From assembly GCA_035274845.1 (NCBI GenBank), contig DATENU010000008.1, positions 1 through 64,000 on the forward strand: a stretch of DNA of 64,000 bases, written 5' to 3'. This DNA comes from Chthoniobacterales bacterium. Its GTDB lineage: Bacteria > Verrucomicrobiota > Verrucomicrobiia > Chthoniobacterales > UBA10450. The position numbers and the translations under genes were made by a program. The number at the start of each line of letters is the position of its first letter. The stretch's first letter is position 1. The notes beneath the pieces were generated by a model. It saw only the letters and a list, made by a program, of their open reading frames with translations. It made no database searches and was not told the DNA's origin. Positions 16,406 through 24,266 of the stretch are shown in pieces.

Positions 16406-18151
16406 TTAGCGAACCTGCCCCGCGGTCTCGAGCCCGGCCTTGTGATATGTTACCAGCCGGAAGCCCCACTCGATCAGGGTCGCTTTGTCTTTATCGGTGA
16501 GTTTTTTCTGGTTGAGGAAACTCACAATCCGCTGCTTGAGATCGTTTTGTTCGCCGGCGTCATCGAGTAACTCGAAGATGTCCATCGAAAGGAGCCAGTC
16601 ATTCGCGTGCTCGGCCTGTTGCGTCTCCCAGATTTCGCCGAGCCGCTCGTAACCGACTTTGCGTTCCCGAATATCGCGGACCTGCTGGTAAAGGTTCTCG
16701 AGCTTTTTGCGTTTCTCGTCGGAAGGCGCCTTGATGGTGCGCTCCTTCGGCACGAGCGCGACCTCCAAATACGCGTCCTTGTCCGCCGCGCCGTTGAAGA
16801 CCGACACGATCCGATCACCAACCGCCATGTCGTATTCGCCCCAGGCCGGTTCAAAAAGGAGGCGATCCCCGAGCTTCACAGTGCAATTCGAGAAGGTCAC
16901 TAACAGCAGCTTGCCGTCTGGCCGAACCAAACGTTCCACCCGTCCGGTCACCGTTATGCCGCTCGTAAACTCCAATTTCGCGTCTTCACCTTCCCGAAGC
17001 GTGGTCTCTTTCCAATTGCCAATCGGCGCGCCGAAACCTTCCGCGTGCCGCTCCTTGCTGTGCCCCTCGAGTTGTTTGTCCTTGAAGGCCAGCGCCGTCG
17101 GCCCAGTCGTCCGCAAATAAATCGGCTGCCCATTTTCGTCCGCCAGCACTTCGCTGAAAACGCCAGTCACCTGGAGGCCGGAGGAATACTCGGCAGTCGC
17201 GGCGCGCTTGCATTCAATCGCCTTGTTCAACCCTTCCAGGCCACCGACGCGATAGGCCATCCGGCTGGCGAATTCTTCCAGGACATCGCTGAGGTGCTTG
17301 AAATCGCGGCAGACGAAGAGCTGCGGTTGCTTTGTCGTGATATCAAACGGCTGATTCGCCGCATCGATGGAATACCAGATCTTCTTCACATTCGGTTCCA
17401 GGCAGGAAACCGATTCGCCGATCGAGGAGAGCAGACCCGCGCCGTAGATCTTCGGATTTTCGAGCGTGCCGATGAGGCCGTACTCGACCGTCCACCAATG
17501 CAACCGGGAGAGCAGCGCCATTTCCGACGGCTCCCCAAGATTCGCGAAACGCTGTTCCACTTCCCGGGTCGCGTCTGCCACTTCCTCTTCTTTCGAGTTC
17601 GGCAGCTCCTTCAAAATCGACAGATGCCGGATCGCTTCGTAGAGCTCAAAGTCCTTGCGTGACTGCATCGCTCTCGCACCGACTTCGCCGAAACGCTGGA
17701 GGTAATCGGAGTATTCGCGATCGACAATGATCGGCGCGTGTCCCGCGGCTTCATGGACGATGTCCGGCGCCGGCGTGTATTCGATGTGGTGGATCTGGCG
17801 CATATCGCACGCGATCACCAGGACCTTGTAAGCCTGGAATTCCATGAACGCCGCCGGCGGAATGAACCCATCCACCGCGACTGCGCCCCAGCCGATCTTG
17901 CCCAGGATGTCGTTCATCTCCTGGATGCGCGGGATGCGTTCGAAGGAAATGCCGGTGTCGAGCAGCCCCTGGAAATAAACTTTATGGGCGTATTCCTTCA
18001 GGAAAAAAGTGTTCTGGCGCATGATGAAGCGCCAGACGGCGTGATCGACCGAGGTGTATTCGTCGTAGCACTGGTCCACCGCGAACTGGAGCAAATGTTT
18101 CGGAAGCGCGGCCACGGCCTTGTTATTCATGGGAATGGCATTCGATATCAT
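16406..18151 (-). CDS. Biopterin-dependent aromatic amino acid hydroxylase, long form
   Basis: Hydroxylates phenylalanine (probably) to tyrosine using tetrahydrobiopterin and O2. The iron facial triad is clear: His133 and His138 in DIVHEAAGH and Glu223 in HWWTVEYGL. At 581 residues it is about twice the size of Pseudomonas PhhA (around 262). The catalytic domain ends near 330 and is followed by an additional C-terminal part of about 250 residues that I cannot place; it contains a beta-rich section and a charged helical tail. The gene faces the folE-PTPS-SDR block across a repeat. A second start at Met8 is possible. Tyr versus Trp preference cannot be read from the motifs. Confidence 0.9.
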   Translation of the reverse strand: MISNAIPMNNKAVAALPKHLLQFAVDQCYDEYTSVDHAVWRFIMRQNTFFLKEYAHKVYFQGLLDTGISFERIPRIQEMNDILGKIGWGAVAVDGFIPPAAFMEFQAYKVLVIACDMRQIHHIEYTPAPDIVHEAAGHAPIIVDREYSDYLQRFGEVGARAMQSRKDFELYEAIRHLSILKELPNSKEEEVADATREVEQRFANLGEPSEMALLSRLHWWTVEYGLIGTLENPKIYGAGLLSSIGESVSCLEPNVKKIWYSIDAANQPFDITTKQPQLFVCRDFKHLSDVLEEFASRMAYRVGGLEGLNKAIECKRAATAEYSSGLQVTGVFSEVLADENGQPIYLRTTGPTALAFKDKQLEGHSKERHAEGFGAPIGNWKETTLREGEDAKLEFTSGITVTGRVERLVRPDGKLLLVTFSNCTVKLGDRLLFEPAWGEYDMAVGDRIVSVFNGAADKDAYLEVALVPKERTIKAPSDEKRKKLENLYQQVRDIRERKVGYERLGEIWETQQAEHANDWLLSMDIFELLDDAGEQNDLKQRIVSFLNQKKLTDKDKATLIEWGFRLVTYHKAGLETAGQVR

Positions 18152-18194
18152 TAGGCGGTGGCTCCCTCGCGGATGCAGCCTAAATTAAGATCGA

Positions 18195-19163
18195 TTGGAA
18201 ACGGAGCAAGCGCATTCAAGTCGGGCGACCGCGGTCCTGGCAGAGAGGAACACCGCCGGTAGGGACGCCCAAGGTAGGGACGCAGCGCTGCGGCGTCCGC
18301 GGATCCCGCGAGCGCGGGACGCCGTCCCTACCACCAGGTATCCAGCCGCCACCTGGCTTAATCTCGTCTGCCTTGACGCCCCGATCGTTGCCGTTACGTG
18401 GCTTTGCCTTTTCGCCAGGGTATTCCGGGTGCCGGTGTCTATGGGAAACGCCACCGCCCTTTTTTTGACCGCCTGGCTCATTTACCTGGCCGATCGCGTG
18501 GTAGACGCTTCATCGCTCAAGAGCGGAACACCCCGCTCTCTTCGCCAGGCTTTTTGCCTTCGGCACCGCGAGATCTGGATCAGCGCTCTGGTAATCATCT
18601 GTGGACTCGACTCCTTTGTGATCTGGTGGAGCACCGCGGCGGTAACGCTTTTTGTCGGAGCCGTGGTTGGGCTCCTTGCCTTGATTTATCTCGTCCTCAA
18701 TCATCCGCTCGGTCTCATCTGGCGTTCGTTGCCCGCCAAGGAAATCGCGGTTGGTTTGCTCTTCGCGGCGGGAACTTTCGTGGCGCTGCTGCCGGCCATC
18801 CCATCGCCGCCCGGATTTGTCTTTGCGGCAGTCGGCTTTGCGGGGCTTTGCTCGCTGAACTGCATCAGCATCGCCTGCTGGGAACGCGAATTGGATCGTG
18901 AGCAGGGCAAAGTCTCGATCGCGACGCGGCACCCGGAAATTGCGGGACATGTCAGATCCATCTGCCTCATTCTCGCGCTGACGGCGTTCGCCCTTGCGAT
19001 CCCTTTTCCTTTGGCTCTTCCGATGTTTGTTTGTATCGGCGTGAGCGCCTTGTTGCTCATGGGGCTCGATGTGTCGCCCTCCCTGGCGCCTGATTGGCGC
19101 ACCGCTCTGGCCGATCTTGTCCTGCTTACTCCGTTGCTAGCGCTGATCGCGGTGAAGCTGTGA
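18195..19163 (+). CDS. UbiA-like polytopic membrane protein
   Basis: An integral membrane protein of up to 322 residues with about eight hydrophobic helices. Two acidic motifs, YLADRVVDAS and CWERELDREQGK, stand where UbiA prenyltransferases bind prenyl diphosphate and magnesium, so a distant UbiA relationship is likely. The motifs are not canonical NDxxD, however, and activity is uncertain. Residues 22-46 are translated from a REP palindrome at 18258-18333. A shorter start at Met82 (18438) would cut away part of the first membrane helix, so the longer frame is kept. The stop overlaps the downstream methyltransferase start (GTGA), implying a joint role, possibly lipid or quinone modification. 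Confidence 0.6.
   Translation: METEQAHSSRATAVLAERNTAGRDAQGRDAALRRPRIPRARDAVPTTRYPAATWLNLVCLDAPIVAVTWLCLFARVFRVPVSMGNATALFLTAWLIYLADRVVDASSLKSGTPRSLRQAFCLRHREIWISALVIICGLDSFVIWWSTAAVTLFVGAVVGLLALIYLVLNHPLGLIWRSLPAKEIAVGLLFAAGTFVALLPAIPSPPGFVFAAVGFAGLCSLNCISIACWERELDREQGKVSIATRHPEIAGHVRSICLILALTAFALAIPFPLALPMFVCIGVSALLLMGLDVSPSLAPDWRTALADLVLLTPLLALIAVKL
18258..18333. repeat. REP family 2 cluster inside a coding region
   Basis: Two GGTAGGGACG heads (18258 and 18273) and one inverted tail ending GACGCCGTCCCTACCA (18318-18333). It is read through in frame by the UbiA-like gene. Confidence 0.75.
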
Positions 19164-19822
19164 GTTTCGACGCCGTTGCGCCTTGGTATCGGGTGCTGGA
19201 AACAGTCGCGTTCGGCAACGCGCTCCAGCGTGCCCGGCTAGCCTGCCTTGGTGAGATTGGCTCCCCCCGCCGGGCCCTGATCGTCGGCGAGGGGAATGGG
19301 AGGTTTTTGCTCCAATTACTCCGGAGCCATCCGAACGCGGAGATCGATTGCGTGGATGCGAGCGGCCGGATGCTGGAGCTGGCCCGGAAACGAATTGAGC
19401 GTGACGCTCCGGAGCAAACGAGCCGCGTTCGGTTTCTGCAACAGGACATTACTTCTTGGACGCCGGCGGGAGAGAATTACGATCTGATCGTTACCCATTT
19501 CGTGCTCGATTGTTTCCCGGAAACGACGTTGCCCCGCGTGATCGATCGTCTCGCGGGCGCTGCGAAAGCAAAGGCAGATTGGCTGGTCGCCGATTTTTGT
19601 CTTCCGTCATCGGGCCTGGCCCGGTGGCGGGCCCGCGCGTGGCTTGTCGCGATGTATCGATTTTTCCGCTTCACCGCGCGGATCGAAGCGGACGAGTTAG
19701 TCGACCCTGCTCCTTTTCTCCAAGCGGCGGGATTTTCGTTGGGCCGCGAGCATTTGTCCCGAGGCGGCATGCTGAGATCGCAGCTGTGGCGGCGGGAGCG
19801 TTCGCTCCAACAAGGACCTTAG
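19160..19822 (+). CDS. SAM-dependent class I methyltransferase
   Basis: A 220-residue Rossmann-type methyltransferase. The SAM-binding glycine-rich segment LIVGEGNGRFL (about residues 40-50), the acidic strand IDCVDASGRML and the post-strand NYDLIVTHFVLDCF are all visible. GTG at 19160 overlaps the upstream stop by 4 bp and is the likely start; an ATG at 19094 would overlap the preceding gene by 70 bp. The last base pairs overlap the convergent DUF4349 gene (TTAG). It resembles ubiquinone/menaquinone-type C-methyltransferases only in general fold, so the substrate is open. Confidence 0.8.
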   Translation: MSFDAVAPWYRVLETVAFGNALQRARLACLGEIGSPRRALIVGEGNGRFLLQLLRSHPNAEIDCVDASGRMLELARKRIERDAPEQTSRVRFLQQDITSWTPAGENYDLIVTHFVLDCFPETTLPRVIDRLAGAAKAKADWLVADFCLPSSGLARWRARAWLVAMYRFFRFTARIEADELVDPAPFLQAAGFSLGREHLSRGGMLRSQLWRRERSLQQGP

Positions 19823-21876
19823 CTGCGATCCGCTTCCTGCTCGGCCACTTGCTTGCGCGCGGCGCGCGCCCGTGAGACGCGCCGCACGATCCAGCCAACA
19901 GCCGCCAGGATCAGTGCCCACGGCGCGAGGAACGCGACCGCCACGCCAATCATTCGCACGCTCCACATCAAAGCCGCCGCGCCTTGTCCAATGGTCCGGC
20001 GCAACGTCGCCCAAATCCCGGTCTCTTCCGAAACGATGTTTCCCTGGCTGTAAACCTGGATGGAAACATCAGCCGGTGCGCTCGCTTCATCGATTTGCGA
20101 GTTCGGCCGATCGTCCCGCCGGACACTGACGTTCTCGACCTTTCCGAGCCCGTTCAACGCCTGCATGAGCGCGTTGTAATTCTTCATCGGCACGCGAAGC
20201 GAAACGTTCGCGTATTCGCGGCCATTCGGATCGCGCGAGAAAGAGGAGCTGCGGATGCGGCCGTTCTGTTGCTCGGCGATGGCGCGAAGCTGTTTCGTCT
20301 TGTCGCTCACTTCCGGCGTCTGGATCCGGAGCGAAGTCGATTGCAACGCGATCTCCTGTTCGTCGCGCGAGAGAGTGATATTCAGCTCCATCTTGTCGCG
20401 CTCGGTCTTCGCACTCTCGCCCAGGCCGTCGCCGCCCTGGGAAACGCGTTGCGTTTGCACCTGGAAATTCTCGACCCGGGCCATGCCTTTGATTCGGGCG
20501 ATGACCGCCTCGCTTTCCTCCGGAGCAAGCAACAGGCTCATTCGCGCCGACACGCGGCCGGTATTATCACGGTCGATCTGGGCATTCGTGATCTGCACCT
20601 TCGGCGAAGCGAGCGCCTTGATGTCGTTGTAGGTCTTCTCGACTTCGGTCGCGTAAAGCGACAGCTGCGCCCGTTCCTTCAACAGGAACGCCGCCGGAAT
20701 GTTCATGTTCTTTTCCGCGAGCGTGATCGTCACGGTTGCGAACGCCACTTGCGAATCCATGAACTTCAACTCACCCTGCATCGTCTCGATTTCCTCGCGC
20801 ACCCGGCCGAGTTCCTTTTCAACTTCGAGCAGGTCAGCGACGTCTTTGCTCTTCGTCTTCAGGATTTCGATGAGCCGCTGCTCCATCAACCGCGCGTTCT
20901 TCAGGCGCGATTCGGTGTCGAAATAATTCTTGGTGACGTCCTCGGTCGTGAGCGCCTGGTTCTTCAGCTCCCCGATCGCGCGCAGTTTCCCGAGAAACCG
21001 GTCGAGATTGTCCGGCAACACTTTCACCACGATCTCCCCCCGCAGTTTGCCGTTCGCCTGTTTCTCCGAGCTTGTGGTCGAGACGTAGCCTTTCTCTTCC
21101 GAGGCGAATGCAGTGATCTTCTGGACCGATTCGTCGAAGCTGGCGACTTCCATCTCCGCCGTTGCGTTGCGGACCAGCTTTCGATTGGCGGTTGGTCCAA
21201 CAGTCAACGCGGATGCGGAAGGTTCCGTCGGCGTTTCGGCGGTCACATCTGCGGCATCGGCTTTCTCATCCTTGAACTCGGCCTTTTTTGTTTTGACTGG
21301 CGCGCGCAACGCCTCGGTCTGTGGCCTCGGCGCAGACGAAGTGACCGCGTCCATCGGCGGGGGAGGTGGAGCGACCGTCGATGGCGCCACGTTCTTGGTA
21401 CGGCCGTCGGCCTTGCTGAGAAGGCCGTCCGCTTCCCGGCTTGCGCCCGGTTTTTCCTGCTCTGTCGGCGCTTGGTTAAAAGCGACCGTCACATCGTAAG
21501 GCGTTTTCGGCGTCATCGAAAATTCACCGGTGAGCATTTTCCCCATTTGGGCGAGGGTGAGAAGAACCGCAGCGGCTGCCGTGAGCTGGACCGCGCGGAC
21601 GCGCATCAGGTCGGCGATGAGGCTGATCAGCCCAGCCCGTTTCGGCACACGCTCGCGGAATCGGGAGACCATCCGTTGTTCGAAGGCGGCGTCGGCCTTC
21701 TTCTGGGCCAAAGTTTCGTTCAGAATCCTGTTCATAGTTTTTCCTTCCTGAAAAGCCTGGCGGCATTCCGCGCACTCAACGAGGTGGGCGTGGAATCCAT
21801 CGCGCTCGGCAGCCGTCAGTTCGTCGTGGAGATCGGCCGCGAGCAGTTCGTCAATTTGTTCGTGAATCGTCGCCAT
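19819..21876 (-). CDS. Anti-sigma factor fused to DUF4349 domain
   Basis: A 685-residue membrane protein. The N-terminus carries an anti-sigma zinc motif Hx3Cx2C (His31, Cys35, Cys38), followed by a membrane helix (about 94-112) and a low-complexity Pro/Ala/Thr linker. Residues about 225-420 match DUF4349, with long coiled coils, and a second related segment lies at 430-610. A C-terminal membrane helix (about 640-668) ends in a basic tail. The gene starts 5 bp after an ECF sigma factor stop, the normal arrangement for a sigma/anti-sigma pair. It should hold that sigma factor inactive until an envelope signal arrives. The sensing role of DUF4349 is inferred. Confidence 0.85.
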   Translation of the reverse strand: MATIHEQIDELLAADLHDELTAAERDGFHAHLVECAECRQAFQEGKTMNRILNETLAQKKADAAFEQRMVSRFRERVPKRAGLISLIADLMRVRAVQLTAAAAVLLTLAQMGKMLTGEFSMTPKTPYDVTVAFNQAPTEQEKPGASREADGLLSKADGRTKNVAPSTVAPPPPPMDAVTSSAPRPQTEALRAPVKTKKAEFKDEKADAADVTAETPTEPSASALTVGPTANRKLVRNATAEMEVASFDESVQKITAFASEEKGYVSTTSSEKQANGKLRGEIVVKVLPDNLDRFLGKLRAIGELKNQALTTEDVTKNYFDTESRLKNARLMEQRLIEILKTKSKDVADLLEVEKELGRVREEIETMQGELKFMDSQVAFATVTITLAEKNMNIPAAFLLKERAQLSLYATEVEKTYNDIKALASPKVQITNAQIDRDNTGRVSARMSLLLAPEESEAVIARIKGMARVENFQVQTQRVSQGGDGLGESAKTERDKMELNITLSRDEQEIALQSTSLRIQTPEVSDKTKQLRAIAEQQNGRIRSSSFSRDPNGREYANVSLRVPMKNYNALMQALNGLGKVENVSVRRDDRPNSQIDEASAPADVSIQVYSQGNIVSEETGIWATLRRTIGQGAAALMWSVRMIGVAVAFLAPWALILAAVGWIVRRVSRARAARKQVAEQEADRS

Positions 21877-21881
21877 AAGAG

Positions 21882-22424
21882 TTATCCGGTTGAGGCCAGG
21901 GCCGGCTTGAGCCGTTTCCGCATCAGTCCAAGGGAGCGGCCCAGAATTCCGCGCAGCGCTCCGTTCGTCAGGCCAAGGGTCTGCTCGATCGTGCCGTAAT
22001 CGAGCTCTTCGAAATAACGCAACGTCACCGCGGCGCGATGCAGTTCCGGCAACTGCGCCAGGGCCGAGCGGACCTCGCCATCGAGGTCCGCCTTTTGGCC
22101 TGCGGCCGGGAATTCGGCCGTTTCCGCTGGTTCAAAATCTTCCGGTAACGGTTCCGGCCGGCGTTTTCGGGCGAGGTCCCGTGCCCGATGCCGAGCGATG
22201 GTGGCAAGCCAGGCGGGGAACTTGGCCGAATCCCGCACCCGCCAGCGCGATTTCCATGCTTTTACGAAAGTATCCTGGACGACGTCCTCCGCTTCCTCGC
22301 GGTTTTGCAAAATGCCGTAGGCAATGGCGAAAAGGTTCCGGCTGGCCGACCGGATGACGGTCTCAAAAGCGGCGCGATCCCCATGGATGGCGGCGCGGTA
22401 AATTGCGTCTTCGGATGAGTCCAT
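21882..22424 (-). CDS. ECF RNA polymerase sigma factor (RpoE-like)
   Basis: A 180-residue ECF sigma factor with region 2 (NREEAEDVVQDTFVKAWKS, about residues 41-59) and region 4 (LPELHRAAVTLRYFEELDY, about 125-145, with a following helix-turn-helix). It probably activates an envelope-stress regulon and its own operon. The anti-sigma gene begins 5 bp downstream. The promoter region lies in the 240-bp gap before the RAYT gene, part of which is REP DNA. Confidence 0.9.
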   Translation of the reverse strand: MDSSEDAIYRAAIHGDRAAFETVIRSASRNLFAIAYGILQNREEAEDVVQDTFVKAWKSRWRVRDSAKFPAWLATIARHRARDLARKRRPEPLPEDFEPAETAEFPAAGQKADLDGEVRSALAQLPELHRAAVTLRYFEELDYGTIEQTLGLTNGALRGILGRSLGLMRKRLKPALASTG

Positions 22425-22523
22425 TTCTGTTGTTCTACCAGCCTAGACGCACGAGGTGCCGGTTCCGCGCGAAAAATCTTGTCAAAAATTTGTAGGCCGG
22501 GGGAAACCGTCGTCTCGTCGCAG

Positions 22524-22600
22524 CGACGGTTTGGGACCGCTTCTTCTGTAGCGGCGGTCTCGGACCGTCGTCCCGCTGTAGCGGCGGTCTCAGACCGTCG
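22524..22600 (+). repeat. REP family 1, two direct copies upstream of RAYT
   Basis: TGTAGCGGCGGTCTCGGACC starts at 22547 and TGTAGCGGCGGTCTCAGACC at 22577, 30 bp apart and in the same orientation. A degenerate third hairpin (CGACGGTTTGGGACCGC) starts at about 22524. These face the inverted copies downstream of the transposase gene. Confidence 0.85.
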
Positions 22601-22662
22601 TCGGCAATCTCCCACATCACAAAGATATCGCCGGGACCCGCTAAGTCCGCTAAGAGAGCTAC

Positions 22663-23133
22663 GTGCCCCCCAGGCTTTCGCGTCTCGAACGCATCTACGT
22701 TCGCGAGCCGATCTACTTTGTAACGGCTTGCACCGCTCACCGGAGGAAGCTGCTGGCGCGTCTGTCCATCCACGCTGTCTTCCTCGGCTTCGCGGCCAAT
22801 GGCCCAGCCTCGGGCGCGTGGATTGGTTGTTATGTGCTAATGCCCGATCATTTCCATGTATTTGTAGCAATCGATGACGAGCGGATATCGCTCTCGAATT
22901 GGGTTCGCGCACTCAAAGGGACACTTTCATCTCAGCTACGGAAGGAGGGAGTTTCTTCTCCGTTTTGGCAGAAAGGGTTCTTTGATCATGTGTTGCGGAG
23001 CGAAGAATCTGCTACGCAAAAATGGCAGTATGTTCGGGAAAACCCGACGCGTGCAGGTCTGGTGACAGAATCAGACGACTGGCCTTTTCTCGGTGAAGTG
23101 TTTCCCTTGGAATATCGGGCGGAGAGCGGGTGA
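22663..23133 (+). CDS. REP-associated tyrosine transposase (RAYT), copy 1
   Basis: A 156-residue single-strand DNA transposase of the IS200-like Y1 HUH superfamily, thought to mobilise or maintain REP palindromes. The HUH metal motif is PDHFHVF (His63, His65) and the nucleophile is Tyr123 in KWQYVRENPTRAGL, the RAYT-specific context. The start is GTG at 22663. Two direct REP family 1 copies stand upstream and two inverted copies downstream. There are no typical IS ends and it appears as a single domesticated gene. Intactness of the motifs suggests it is functional. Confidence 0.9.
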   Translation: MPPRLSRLERIYVREPIYFVTACTAHRRKLLARLSIHAVFLGFAANGPASGAWIGCYVLMPDHFHVFVAIDDERISLSNWVRALKGTLSSQLRKEGVSSPFWQKGFFDHVLRSEESATQKWQYVRENPTRAGLVTESDDWPFLGEVFPLEYRAESG

Positions 23134-23140
23134 GTTCGGA

Positions 23141-23192
23141 CGACGGTCAGAGACCGCCGCTACAGGTGCGACGGTCTGAGACCGCCGCTACA
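23141..23192 (-). repeat. REP family 1, two inverted copies downstream of RAYT
   Basis: Two copies in inverted orientation at 23141-23164 and 23169-23192, each ending ACCGCCGCTACA, separated by 4 bp. They mirror the upstream pair. Confidence 0.85.
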
Positions 23193-23205
23193 GAAGAAGG
23201 CTCTC

Positions 23206-24222
23206 CTACCTGAAAATCGAAACGGCGTTGCCCACGGTGACCAGCTCCTTCACCCTGGCGGCATCCCAATTCGCGGTCCGAATGCAGCCGTGGCTCGCGG
23301 CTCGGCCGATGGTTTCAGGATTATTCGTCCCGTGGATCCCGACGTGCGGTTTGTTCAATCCCATCCAAAGAACGCCCACCGGATTGTTGGGGCCGGGCGG
23401 CAGGTTGTAGAACACACTCGATTTCTCGCCATGCTGGAGCACGCCCTCGTCGTGCCGGAAAACCGGGAGCGTCGCGATGCCGAGAATCTTCCAAAGGCCC
23501 ATCGGCGCGGGCAGGGTGGATGAGCCGGGAGTGATCGGAAACTCCGCCACGAGCTGCTTGCCGTCGTAGATCAGGAGAAAGTGGTCTTTCGTGTCGATGT
23601 AGATTTTTCGATTCGCGAACGCGGCATTTTTCTCGGCGAAACCTTCCTTCAGATCCTCGATTTTGAACGGCAACACATTCGGCACCTTCACCGTGTCGCC
23701 CGGCTTTAGATTCTCCAGCTTGAGCTCCGGGTTGATCTTCTTGAGGAAGTCCTCGGCGGAATGGTAACGCTCGGCGACGAATTCGAGGAGCGACCCGTAG
23801 TTCAATCGTTTGAGCTTCGCCTGCTCGGACGGCTTGCTCGCGGTGTCGCCGACGAAGTTCAGCGCTTCCGGCGGAATCGTGTAAGTGGTGTAGGTCTCGG
23901 GCACCTGGTCGAGCAGCCACGAATCGATTCCGCCGGTCTCCGGCATGCCGTGGGCGCGCTTGTAGTGCACCAGCGCCTTCCGGAAAAATTCGCCCATCCG
24001 GCCATCGATCTTGCCCGGGCCGAAGTCGTTGTTATCGAGAAAAATTTGCAGCTTCACGCTCGTCTCTTCGTCGTAATTCGGCAGCGCGACCGGGATGGTT
24101 TTCGGAACCGATACTTTTGGCTTCGGCGATGGCTGCGGCCCGGGTTTCTCCGTTTTTTTGGCCACCGGCTTCGCGGCCATGGTCACGAGGGCGACGGCGA
24201 CAATTAGAATTCGAGAATGCAT
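23206..24222 (-). CDS. L,D-transpeptidase (YkuD) with N-terminal peptidoglycan-binding-like region
   Basis: Periplasmic enzyme that forms 3-3 peptidoglycan crosslinks or attaches proteins to peptidoglycan. Met at 24222 begins a signal peptide (MHSRILIVAVALVTMAA); a Met 15 codons earlier would bury it. A Pro/Lys linker is followed by a PG_binding_1-like helical domain (about residues 50-105), a LysM-like stretch ending LKPGDTVKVPN, and the YkuD domain. The catalytic signature HGTNNPETIG...ASHGCIR is intact near the C-terminus. It lies 45 bp downstream of the MscS gene on the same strand, so both are probably co-transcribed. Confidence 0.9.
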   Translation of the reverse strand: MHSRILIVAVALVTMAAKPVAKKTEKPGPQPSPKPKVSVPKTIPVALPNYDEETSVKLQIFLDNNDFGPGKIDGRMGEFFRKALVHYKRAHGMPETGGIDSWLLDQVPETYTTYTIPPEALNFVGDTASKPSEQAKLKRLNYGSLLEFVAERYHSAEDFLKKINPELKLENLKPGDTVKVPNVLPFKIEDLKEGFAEKNAAFANRKIYIDTKDHFLLIYDGKQLVAEFPITPGSSTLPAPMGLWKILGIATLPVFRHDEGVLQHGEKSSVFYNLPPGPNNPVGVLWMGLNKPHVGIHGTNNPETIGRAASHGCIRTANWDAARVKELVTVGNAVSIFR

Positions 24223-24266
24223 CGGCGAAGTAATCGGCTGGGATTGCGTGACTGGCAAACGAAGCA

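Noticed and set aside
19984-21999. 671-codon plus-strand frame opposite the anti-sigma/DUF4349 gene
   Set aside because: It is antisense to a gene with clear domains and sigma-operon context. Its translation is rich in Arg/His/Phe without any motif, as expected of a high-GC shadow frame.
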